From Sphingobium sp. CR2-8 (GTDB lineage Bacteria > Pseudomonadota > Alphaproteobacteria > Sphingomonadales > Sphingomonadaceae), in the NCBI RefSeq assembly GCF_035818615.1, contig NZ_JAYKZY010000002.1, forward strand, positions 1,056,501-1,120,500: 64,000 nt of DNA, given 5' to 3'. Position numbers and translations under genes: made by a program. The notes under the pieces are model-generated. The model searched no databases and was not told the DNA's origin. It saw only the letters and a program-made list of their open reading frames with translations. Positions 1 to 10,810 of this stretch are shown here, one piece after another (the first letter of the stretch is position 1; each line of letters opens with the position of its first letter).

Positions 1-33
1 CACCGGGGATAGCGGAAGGGGTAAGCGCGGACG

Positions 34-1548
34 ATGCGATTGTGGTTGAAGGCGCTGGCCGGGTTCGGCCTGGCGATCGCGAACATGGGCACGGCGCAGG
101 CGGCCTGGTGGCAGGCGCAGACGCGGCATTTCACCGTCTATAGCGAAGGCAGGGACGAAACGCTGCGCGACTTTGCGGAGCAGCTGGAGAAGTTCGATTT
201 CCTGCTGCGCCGCCTGACCGGCGTCACCAGCCCCGATCAGGGCAGCCCGGTGAAGGTCTATCTCCTGTCGAGCGAGGCCAAGGTCAAGGAACTGGCCCGC
301 AATCCCAATATCGCCGGCTATTACACCACCTCCGATCGCAGCGCTTATGCGTTCCTGGCGCGCGGCGCGAAGACCAGCAAGTTCGACATGGGCGCCGAAG
401 AGGTGCTGTTCCACGAATATACCCATCATTTCATGCTGCACCATTTCCCGGCCGCCTATCCGGCTTGGTATGTGGAGGGGTTCGCGGAATTTTTCTCGGT
501 CGTGAATTTCCCCAAGGACGGGTCGATCCAGTTCGCCAAGGTGCCGATGGCGCGGGTGCCGGGGCTGGTGCTGGGCCAGCCCTATCCGCTCAAGCAATTG
601 ATGTCCCGCACGACGGAGGGGCTGAACCTCAAGGATGGCGACCGCTATTATGGCACCGCCTGGCTGCTGACCCATTATTATTTCCAGAACAAGAATGCGC
701 AGACGGCCGGCATGACCCGCTATCTGAACGACCTGGCGCAGGGGAAGAAGGATGTGCAGCCGGACAGCTATTTCGAAGGTGGGCTGGACGGACTGGAAAA
801 GGAACTGAAGGCCTATATGCGTAAGCGCCTGATGATGTCCGTCATCAAGCCGCAGGAAATGACGATCGGCACGATCGCCGTCACGCCGCTTGATCCGGCG
901 CAAGGCGCGCTGGTGGAGGATGAACTCCACCTCATCCATCGGCCGAAGAAGGAAGAGATTCCCGGCCTGGTCACGTCGATCCGCGCCAAGACCGCCAAAT
1001 ATCCTGACAGCGCCTATGCGCTGGCGCTTCTGGCGGAAGCGGAATGGGATGCCGAGCAGGGAGAGGCGGCGCTGGCGGACGCCGATCGCGCCATCGCGAT
1101 CGATCCCAAATCCTCCCGCGCCTATGCCGTGCGCGCGGAAGCTTTGCTCCAGCGCGCCCATGACAGCGACAAGGCGGAGGATTGGAAGGCCGCGCTGACA
1201 TCCATCGTCCGCGCCAATCGTGCCGATACCGAAGATCCGGTGCCGCTTGCGCTCTTCTACCGCTATCATGCCATGCGTGGCGGCAAGATGCCGGACATCG
1301 GCTATGACGGCCTGTACAAGGCGTTCAGCCTGTTGCCGCAAAATCCCAGCTACCGGTTCCAGATCGCCCATGCGATGGCCAGTCGCGGGGACTATGCGGC
1401 GGCGTCGGTCCTGCTCGATCCGATCGCCTTTTCGCCGCACGGATCGGATATGCGGCAGGCGGCCATCAGGATGAAGGAAGGCCTTGACGCGCAGGCGGCT
1501 AAGCAGAAGGACGCGTCTCCGGCTCGAAATCCCGCACCCGCGCCATAA
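34..1548 (+). CDS. Exported HExxH metallopeptidase-like protein with TPR C-terminus
   Basis: A 504-residue protein with an N-terminal signal peptide (hydrophobic stretch to about residue 22, ending in a TAQA-A type cleavage site). The zinc-binding motif HEYTH lies at about residues 127-131, and EGFAEFF follows about 20 residues later and could supply the third ligand, the arrangement of gluzincin-like peptidases (peptidase MA / DUF1570-like). The second half (about 300-480) is alanine-rich with helical repeats like TPRs (ALALLAEAEW, SRAYAVRAEALL). It should act in the periplasm. The substrate is unknown. A GGAAGGGG ribosome-binding site lies about 10 bases before the ATG. The 3' end overlaps the convergent DUF1289 gene by 50 bases. 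Peptidase family placement is inference from motifs; a real protein is nearly certain. Confidence 0.8.
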   Translation: MRLWLKALAGFGLAIANMGTAQAAWWQAQTRHFTVYSEGRDETLRDFAEQLEKFDFLLRRLTGVTSPDQGSPVKVYLLSSEAKVKELARNPNIAGYYTTSDRSAYAFLARGAKTSKFDMGAEEVLFHEYTHHFMLHHFPAAYPAWYVEGFAEFFSVVNFPKDGSIQFAKVPMARVPGLVLGQPYPLKQLMSRTTEGLNLKDGDRYYGTAWLLTHYYFQNKNAQTAGMTRYLNDLAQGKKDVQPDSYFEGGLDGLEKELKAYMRKRLMMSVIKPQEMTIGTIAVTPLDPAQGALVEDELHLIHRPKKEEIPGLVTSIRAKTAKYPDSAYALALLAEAEWDAEQGEAALADADRAIAIDPKSSRAYAVRAEALLQRAHDSDKAEDWKAALTSIVRANRADTEDPVPLALFYRYHAMRGGKMPDIGYDGLYKAFSLLPQNPSYRFQIAHAMASRGDYAAASVLLDPIAFSPHGSDMRQAAIRMKEGLDAQAAKQKDASPARNPAPAP

Positions 1549-1684
1549 CGGCGGCACGCGCCGCTTCCGTCATGCTGCGCCAATGCACGATCTCCTCGAT
1601 CGTCCGGCCACAACCGGTGCAAATCTTTCGCTCGCGGTCGAGCGAACAGAGATTGCGACATGGACTGACGAGGGGCCTGTCCAT
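1499..1684 (-). CDS. DUF1289 family small cysteine protein
   Basis: A 61-residue protein starting MDRPLVSPCRNLCSL, with the DUF1289 pattern: SPCxxxC near the N-terminus, then CTGCGRT and an EEIVHW segment. The four cysteines suggest a small metal-binding fold; the function of the family is not established. I chose the ATG at 1684 because it overlaps the priA stop as ATGA, which implies translational coupling; the open frame extends 24 codons further upstream inside priA but without family similarity. The last 50 bases run antisense into the end of the upstream metallopeptidase gene, a convergent overlap. Confidence 0.75.
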   Translation of the reverse strand: MDRPLVSPCRNLCSLDRERKICTGCGRTIEEIVHWRSMTEAARAAVMARVRDFEPETRPSA

Positions 1685-3861
1685 CACATGAAGCTGTAGG
1701 GATCGATGTCCACCGCGACGCGGGTCCCCGATTTCCAGGCCAGATTGCCCAGCCATTCGCGAATCGCCGCCTGAATGTCGATATTACGGTTGGCGTGGAT
1801 CAGCAGGCGGTGGCGATGCCGCCCACGTAGGACGGACAGCGGCGCAGGCGCAGGGCCATAGACGCGCATCCCTTCGATCACCGGCGCCGACTTGCCGATC
1901 AGCCGCGCGATCTGCGCCGCTTCGTCGGCATTCTCGCTCGATATGATGATCGCGGCGAAACGGCCGAAGGGCGGGGCGTTGGCGCGCCGCCGGTTCTCCG
2001 TCTCCACCGCATAGAATCGCTCGGTGTCGCCCTCGATCAGCGATTCGATGACCTCGCTGGTCGGCATGCGCGTCTGGATGAACACCTTGCCCGGCTTCTC
2101 CCCGCGCCCGGCGCGCCCCGCCACCTGCACGATCTGCTGGAATGTCCGCTCCGCGGCGCGAAGGTCGCCGCCCTCCAGCCCCAGGTCCGCGTCGATCACC
2201 CCCACCAGAGTCAGGTTGGGGAAATGATAGCCCTTAGTGACCAACTGGGTGCCCACGATGATGTCGATGTCGCCGGCCTCCACCGACTTCACGAAATCGG
2301 CCACGCGGGCGGGGGACGACAGCGTGTCCGATGTCGCGATGGCGGTGCGCGCCTGCGGCCACAGCGCCTTCACCTCGTCCGCGATCCGCTCGACGCCGGG
2401 GCCGCAGGCGACCAGGCTGTCCTCTTCCTTGCAGTCGGGGCAGCGGCGCGGGGCGGGCACGACATGACCGCAATGATGGCAGGCGAGGCGATGGGTCAGC
2501 CGATGCTCGACCATCCAGGCGGTGCAATTGGGGCATTGGAAGCGATAGCCGCAATGGCGGCACAGCGTCAGCGGCGCATAGCCGCGCCGGTTGAGGAACA
2601 GCAGGCTCTGCTCGCCCTTCGCCATCACTTCGTCGATCGCCTTGACCAGCGGCGGCGCGATCCAGCGGCCGCGTTCGGGCGGGTCGGTCAGCAGGTTGAT
2701 GCCCTCGATCGTGGGCATTTCCGCCCCGCCATAGCGTGAGGGCAGCTTGATCTCCGCATAGCGGCCCAGTTCCACCTGATGCCGCGTCTCGATGGCGGGC
2801 GTGGCGGACGCCAGGATGACCGGGAATTTCTCGATGAGGCCGCGCATCACCGCCACGTCGCGGGCATGATAATGGACGCCGTCCTCCTGCTTGAAGCTCG
2901 CCTCATGCGCTTCATCCACGACGATGAGGCCGAGGTTGGGATAGGGCAGGAACAAAGCCGATCGCGCGCCCACCACCACCTGCGCCTGGCCGCTGGCGAT
3001 GGCGCGCCAGGCCCGCCGCCGCTCGCTCTGGCGCAGGCCGCTATGCCAGTTGACCGGCACCGTCCCGAACCGCTTCTCGAACCGCTCCAGAAACGGTTCG
3101 GTCAGCGCGATTTCGGGCAGCAGCACCAGCACTTGCCGATCCGCCCGGATCGCCGCCGCGATCGCTTCGAAATAGACCTCCGTCTTCCCCGACCCGGTGA
3201 CGCCGTCCAGCAAAAAGGGCGCGAAGTCATGCGCCCGTACCGCGTCCGCCATCTGCTCCGCCGCGCTGGTCTGCGCGTCCGACAGCACGGGCTGGGCATG
3301 GCCGGGATCGGGCATGGGGAAGGGGGTGTCGACGCTGACCTCGATCGCCTGGAAGATATCCTGCTTGATGAGGCCGCGAATCACCGCGTCGCTCACCCCG
3401 CCGATCATCGCCAGTTCGCGGATCAGGCCCTGCCGCTCGCCGATCCGCTCCAGCGCCTGGGCGCGCTGCTCCGTCATCCGCTCGGGCACCGCGCCGGTCG
3501 CCTTATATTCGATCACGGTCCGCGTCCCCTCCAGCGCGGCCATGGACGACAGGGCCATGCGCAGCACGGCCGCCGGGGGCGCCAGATAATAATCCGCCGT
3601 CCACTCGATCAGCCGCCGCAGCGGTTCGGGCAGCGGCGGGGCATCCACCACCTCCAGCAGGTTGCGCAGCCGATTGTCGCCCACCGTCTCGATGTCGGGG
3701 AAGCTGTCTTCCTCCCACACCACGCCGATCAGCTGGCGCGGCCCCAGCGGCGCGACGACGATGCTGCCGGGCTGCACCGGCATGCCGTGTGGCACGCGAT
3801 AGTCGAGCGGGCCAAGGGCGGCGTTGAGGATCAGGACACGGGCGCGGGACATTGCGCCCAT
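1684..3861 (-). CDS. priA: Primosomal protein N' (replication restart helicase PriA)
   Basis: PriA is the 3'-5' DNA helicase that recognises stalled forks and reloads the replisome. The 725-residue product shows Walker A GVTGSGKTEVY (about 220), the DEAH box VVDEAHEASF (about 315), and the cysteine-rich zinc-binding insertion CRHCGYRFQCPNC ... CHHCGH ... CPDC (about 430-475), followed by helicase motifs including GTQLVTKGYHFP and QVAGRAGRG. Length is normal for the family. The frame has two possible ATG starts, at 3861 and 3852. It is followed with a 4-base overlap by the DUF1289 gene, so the two probably form an operon. Confidence 0.97.
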   Translation of the reverse strand: MGAMSRARVLILNAALGPLDYRVPHGMPVQPGSIVVAPLGPRQLIGVVWEEDSFPDIETVGDNRLRNLLEVVDAPPLPEPLRRLIEWTADYYLAPPAAVLRMALSSMAALEGTRTVIEYKATGAVPERMTEQRAQALERIGERQGLIRELAMIGGVSDAVIRGLIKQDIFQAIEVSVDTPFPMPDPGHAQPVLSDAQTSAAEQMADAVRAHDFAPFLLDGVTGSGKTEVYFEAIAAAIRADRQVLVLLPEIALTEPFLERFEKRFGTVPVNWHSGLRQSERRRAWRAIASGQAQVVVGARSALFLPYPNLGLIVVDEAHEASFKQEDGVHYHARDVAVMRGLIEKFPVILASATPAIETRHQVELGRYAEIKLPSRYGGAEMPTIEGINLLTDPPERGRWIAPPLVKAIDEVMAKGEQSLLFLNRRGYAPLTLCRHCGYRFQCPNCTAWMVEHRLTHRLACHHCGHVVPAPRRCPDCKEEDSLVACGPGVERIADEVKALWPQARTAIATSDTLSSPARVADFVKSVEAGDIDIIVGTQLVTKGYHFPNLTLVGVIDADLGLEGGDLRAAERTFQQIVQVAGRAGRGEKPGKVFIQTRMPTSEVIESLIEGDTERFYAVETENRRRANAPPFGRFAAIIISSENADEAAQIARLIGKSAPVIEGMRVYGPAPAPLSVLRGRHRHRLLIHANRNIDIQAAIREWLGNLAWKSGTRVAVDIDPYSFM

Positions 3862-3932
3862 GTAGGACAGGCTAGCCCTAAGACGCTATAGCGCCACGCA
3901 ACGAATCACTTTTTTGCGCAAAGGGCTGCCCA

Positions 3933-4586
3933 GTGAAATTCTTCGTCGACACCGCCGACACCGCCGATATCCGCGATCTGGCCGCCACCGGCCTGCTGGA
4001 TGGCGTGACCACCAACCCGTCGCTGATCGCCAAGTCGGGCCGCAAATTCCTGGAAGTGGTGGAGGAAATCTGCGGCATCGTGGACGGTCCCGTCTCCGCC
4101 GAAGTCGTCGCCCTCGACCATGCGACGATGATGAAGGAAGCCGAAGTCCTGCGGAAGATCGCCGACAATGTCTGCATCAAGGTGCCCCTGACGATCGACG
4201 GCCTCAAGACCTGCAAGGCGCTGACCGACGACGGTGCGATGGTCAACGTGACCCTGTGCTTCTCCGCCAACCAGGCGCTCCTTGCTGCGAAGGCGGGCGC
4301 GTCCTTCATCTCGCCCTTCGTCGGTCGTCATGACGACAATGGGTTCGACGGCATGGCGCTGATCGCCGACATCCGCCTCATCTACGACAATTATGGTTTC
4401 GACACCGAAATCCTGGTCGCGTCCGTCCGCCATCCCATCCATGTGCTGGAAGCGGCCCGCATCGGCGCGGACGTGATGACCGCGCCGCCTTCGGTCATCA
4501 AGATGCTGTCCAAGCATGTGCTGACCGACAAGGGCCTGGAAGGCTTCGCCGCCGACTGGGCGAAGACCGGCCAGAGCATCCTCTGA
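3933..4586 (+). CDS. fsa: Small transaldolase / fructose-6-phosphate aldolase (TalC/FSA family)
   Basis: A 217-residue TIM-barrel aldolase of the short transaldolase subfamily, acting on sedoheptulose-7-phosphate or fructose-6-phosphate in the non-oxidative pentose phosphate pathway. Seen in the sequence: N-terminal [13 protein letters not shown], the signature [13 protein letters not shown], and CIKVPLT containing the Schiff-base lysine, then [12 protein letters not shown]. The start is a GTG (3933) preceded by AAAGGG; the frame matches the family N-terminus exactly. Whether the enzyme is a transaldolase or a true FSA cannot be settled from the motifs alone. It is divergent from priA and followed by a cluster of hairpins. 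Confidence 0.93.
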   Translation: MKFFVDTADTADIRDLAATGLLDGVTTNPSLIAKSGRKFLEVVEEICGIVDGPVSAEVVALDHATMMKEAEVLRKIADNVCIKVPLTIDGLKTCKALTDDGAMVNVTLCFSANQALLAAKAGASFISPFVGRHDDNGFDGMALIADIRLIYDNYGFDTEILVASVRHPIHVLEAARIGADVMTAPPSVIKMLSKHVLTDKGLEGFAADWAKTGQSIL

Positions 4587-4592
4587 TCTCAA

Positions 4593-4732
4593 AGCGTTTT
4601 CCAACCAGACGGAATCGTCTGCTGGTTAAAAAAAACGCGTTGTATCAAATAACTGGAGCAGATTTCGAGCCGATGTAATCGGATCGGAATTTGCTCTACG
4701 GATCATGGCGGGGGAATTTACCCGCCACGATC
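4593..4732. repeat. Three consecutive hairpins downstream of fsa
   Basis: Between the convergent fsa and GH2 genes lie three imperfect palindromes. The first (4593-4636) pairs GCGTTTTCCAACCAGACG with a downstream CGTCTGCTGGTT plus A-run and CGC; the A-run reads as T-run on the minus strand, so it can end minus-strand transcription. The second (4656-4696) pairs GAGCAGATTTCGAGCCGAT with ATCGGATCGGAATTTGCTC. The third (4701-4732) pairs GATCATGGCGGG with CCCGCCACGATC. The block looks like an intergenic repeat of the kind common in alphaproteobacteria, and probably serves as a bidirectional terminator. Repeat-family status is inference. Confidence 0.55.
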
Positions 4733-4858
4733 CGTTTCCAGCGCCTGCAACCGCCATATCCCGTTGAACGACAGCCATACGGGCGATAGCGGCGCGATAT
4801 CGATGTCCAGCATCGCCTCGGCCGATATCCTGATTGCCTGGGGAATGCCCTGGATCAT
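4718..4858 (-). CDS. Possible 46-residue ORF downstream of the GH2 gene
   Basis: An ATG-started frame of 46 residues (MIQGIPQAIRISAEAMLDID ... WRLQALETDRGG) begins two codons after the GH2 stop and in the same frame. Composition is protein-like (tryptophans, few repeats) but I recognise no family, there is no clear ribosome-binding site, and its 3' end lies inside a hairpin. It could be a C-terminal remnant of another gene or a chance frame. Confidence 0.2.
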   Translation of the reverse strand: MIQGIPQAIRISAEAMLDIDIAPLSPVWLSFNGIWRLQALETDRGG

Positions 4859-4864
4859 TTCAAT

Positions 4865-8045
<3,181 letters not shown>

Positions 8046-8064
<19 letters not shown>

Positions 8065-9404
8065 TCGAGGATTGAGACGGGCTGGTCGAAATCCAGCCGC
8101 GCATAGCGACCGCGGCCTGCGGCGGGCAGAATGATCGGCGACCCCTTGGCCTCCTTCATACCGCCGACGGGATACCATGCCTGTCCATCGCCTGAAACGC
8201 TCAGACGATAGCGAATCGCTTTATTCGGATCGGCGAGGCGGATTTGGCTGCGGCCGATCATGCGGCTGCGGCCTGCATCGGCCTGAAGCCAGGACGCCCC
8301 GGCAGCGGAGGTCCAACCGGTCGCATAATTATCGTCGCCCGCCAGGTCCGCTTTCCCGGTCGAAGCAGCCAGCGCATAGGGCAGCGCTTTGCCCCTCCGC
8401 TTCGCTGCCCCCGGCACATCTGGACCCTCATGGGTCGGCACGACCGCCTTCAGGCGATCCCCCTGCACGATCAGCCGGTCGACCGCGATCTGCCGCAGCA
8501 CCTGACCGTCCGCCGAAGGGAAAGGCAATGCTTGCCGATGGTAGAGGATGAAATCCTTGCCGCCTGCACGAAATACCGCATGGTGGCCGGGGCTGATGAT
8601 CTGCTTGGCCGCATCCGTTTCCAGCAGCGCCCGGTCGTCCGGCTCCATGAACGGTCCCATCGGCGACGTGCCGACCGCGTAACGGACCTGATAGGTGTCC
8701 TTCGTCGTATTGCCCCAGCTATAGGTCAGGAAATAATGGCCGCCACGCTTCACCATGAAGGGCGCTTCGAAATAATGCGCGGGGGTCACATCCTTGGGCT
8801 CGCCATCGAAAGTCACCATGTCGGGCTTCAGCTTCACGACGAAGCAGCGACCGTTGACCCAGTTCAGCCCCGACCCCCAATAAAGATAGGCCTGCCCGTC
8901 ATCGTCCACGAACGCCTCGGCATCGATCATGTGATAGCCGGGTTTGGCGTTGCCGGGGATCAGCGGTTTGCCGCCATTGGCATCACGCCACGGCCCGCCG
9001 GGATCATCGGCTACGCCCACCCACACTTCGCTGCCGACCGAGACATACATCCAGAAGCGGCCATCCCGGCCACGCACGACCGAAGGCGCCCAGACCCGGC
9101 TCTTGTTGGAAGTCGGGCTGGTCGCGGCCGTCTTGGTCGGCCAGTTGGGCGTGGAGAAGGTCCAGTCGCGAAAATTGCGTGAACGCCACAGGCCCAGCGT
9201 CTCGCCGCCCCACGGGTCCATCGTCGCGAAGACGAACCATTCCCCTTTGTAATGCACGATCGACGGATCGGCGAAGGTGCCGGGGATCAACGGATTGCGC
9301 GCGCCCGGCTTGAACGCGCCGCCATCCTGCGCAACGGCCATCGTCGCGAGCGCTAGCAGCGACAACGGCACAATCCGTGCGAGCATGCGACCTGCGCCCC
9401 TCAT
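8046..9404 (-). CDS. GH43 family glycosidase, exported
   Basis: A 452-residue enzyme with a signal peptide (MLARIVPLSLLALATMAVAQ). The five-bladed propeller of GH43 is visible: GTFADPSIVHYKGEW with the catalytic base Asp, VWAPSVVRGRDGRFWMYVS, MIDAEAFVDDDGQAYLYWGS with the pKa-modulating Asp, and FEAPFMVKRGGHYFLTYS with the general-acid Glu. The last 120 residues (DNYATGWTSAAGASWLQ) look like a discoidin-like carbohydrate-binding module. Family substrates are arabinans, xylans or galactans. I chose ATG 9404 because it overlaps the upstream MFS stop as ATGA; the open frame upstream of it is antisense-like sequence inside the MFS gene. An internal ATG at 9386 is the alternative. Confidence 0.92.
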
Positions 9405-10708
9405 CGCATCGACGCGCCGATGGCTTCCAGCGATCGCCGCTTGGTTTCGGGGAAGAAGAACAGCACCACGACGAACTGGAGCGCCATCATCGCCGCGAAC
9501 ACCGCAAAGGGCAGCGCGCGCGCATGGGCGGCGACCAGCGGAAAGGACATGGCGATGATCGCATCCATGAACCAGTGGACCGAGGAACCCAGGCTTTGGC
9601 CGCGCGAACGGACGTCGGTGGGAAAGATTTCCGCGATGTAGACCCAGATCACCGCACCTTGCGAGAAAGCGAAGAAGGCGATGAAGCCGATCAGCAGCCA
9701 CAGCAACCAGCCCTGATGCGTCCCGCTGGAGAAGATCGCCGCAACGCCAGCCAGCGCCAGCGTCAGACCCACCGAGCCGATCAGCAACAGCGTCTTGCGC
9801 CCGATCCGGTCGATCACCGTCAGTGCCAGCGCAGTGAACAGCAGATTGCACGCGCCGATGACGATCGCCTGCCGGTCGGCTGACACGCCGCTGAAACCGG
9901 CAGCGGCGAAGATATCGTTGAGATAATAGAGGATCGCGTTGATCCCCGACAACTGGTTGAAAGACGCAATGGCGATGGCCAGCAACATCGGGCGGCGGTG
10001 CGCGATCCAGCTGAGGCGTGGCGCCTTGGCAGTCGCTTCGGCCCGGCGGTATGTGCTGATTTCGCCGGGGACGTCCGCGACGCCCAGATCGGTCAGAATG
10101 CGTTGCGCTTCATCCTCGCGACCCTTGGCCACCAGCCAGCGCGGGCTGTCGGGAATGGTGCGCATCAGGCCCAGAAGCAACAGCGCGGGCAGCGCGGTCA
10201 CGCCGAATTTCACATGCCAGTCGAGGTCGCCAAGATTGAGGCTGGTGACGAAATAATTGCTGAGATAGGCGACGAGGATGCCCAGAACGACGTTCAACTG
10301 GAAAGCGCCCACCATCATGCCGCGCTTTTCAGCAGGCGCGATTTCCGCGATATAGACCGGCGCCAGCACCGAAGACGCGCCGACCGCAAAGCCGGCCATT
10401 AGGCGGAAAAGCAACAGTGCAGGCCAACTCCACGCCAGCAGGCAACCGATGCCGGAAACGACATAGAGCAAGGCGATGAATTTCAGCGAAGTACGCGCGC
10501 CGTAGCGATCGCCGGGAACACCGGCCAGCAATGCGCCCGCCAGCGTACCCCACAAGGCGCTGGACACCGTGAAGCCGACGCCCGCCGCATCCAGGCCGAA
10601 TGCTGCCTTTATGCCTTCCGTGGTGCCGGCAATGACCGCCGTATCGAATCCGAACAGGAGTCCGGCCAGCGCGCCCACCAATACGCCATGGAAAAGCTTT
10701 GCATTCAT
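9401..10708 (-). CDS. MFS sugar porter family transporter
   Basis: A 435-residue inner-membrane sugar:H+ symporter with 12 predicted membrane segments. Sugar-porter signatures are present: GDRYGART after TM2, PDSPRWLV before the central loop, NQLSGINAILYYLNDIF in TM7, VIWVYIAEIFPTDVRSRGQ in TM10, and PETKRRSLE at the C-terminus. It should carry the monosaccharide released by the GH43/GH2 enzymes. GGAG lies ahead of ATG 10708, and the stop overlaps the GH43 start, so the two are translationally coupled. Substrate specificity cannot be read from the sequence. Confidence 0.93.
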   Translation of the reverse strand: MNAKLFHGVLVGALAGLLFGFDTAVIAGTTEGIKAAFGLDAAGVGFTVSSALWGTLAGALLAGVPGDRYGARTSLKFIALLYVVSGIGCLLAWSWPALLLFRLMAGFAVGASSVLAPVYIAEIAPAEKRGMMVGAFQLNVVLGILVAYLSNYFVTSLNLGDLDWHVKFGVTALPALLLLGLMRTIPDSPRWLVAKGREDEAQRILTDLGVADVPGEISTYRRAEATAKAPRLSWIAHRRPMLLAIAIASFNQLSGINAILYYLNDIFAAAGFSGVSADRQAIVIGACNLLFTALALTVIDRIGRKTLLLIGSVGLTLALAGVAAIFSSGTHQGWLLWLLIGFIAFFAFSQGAVIWVYIAEIFPTDVRSRGQSLGSSVHWFMDAIIAMSFPLVAAHARALPFAVFAAMMALQFVVVLFFFPETKRRSLEAIGASMR

Positions 10709-10726
10709 TACCTATTCTCCATGACG

Positions 10727-10757
10727 GCATGGCCGGGCGAAAATTGCCCGGCCATGC
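10727..10757 (-). promoter_or_regulatory. Intercistronic hairpin between TonB receptor and MFS porter genes
   Basis: A perfect 12-bp inverted repeat (GCATGGCCGGGC / GCCCGGCCATGC) with a 7-base loop sits about 20 bases before the MFS start and after the receptor stop. On the transcribed (minus) strand no T-run follows, so it is more likely an mRNA-stabilising or partial-termination hairpin than a full terminator. Such a site would keep receptor mRNA in excess over the transporter and enzyme mRNA. The role is inference. Confidence 0.55.
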
Positions 10758-10810
10758 TTTAACTTCAAGTCTTTGAGCCTGGTGAGAGCAGACGGCTCAA
10801 TTGCATCCCA

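Noticed and set aside
2779..3891. 370-codon open frame on the plus strand
   Set aside because: Antisense to priA; His/Arg/Asp-rich composition with no motif, typical of the high-GC complementary frame.
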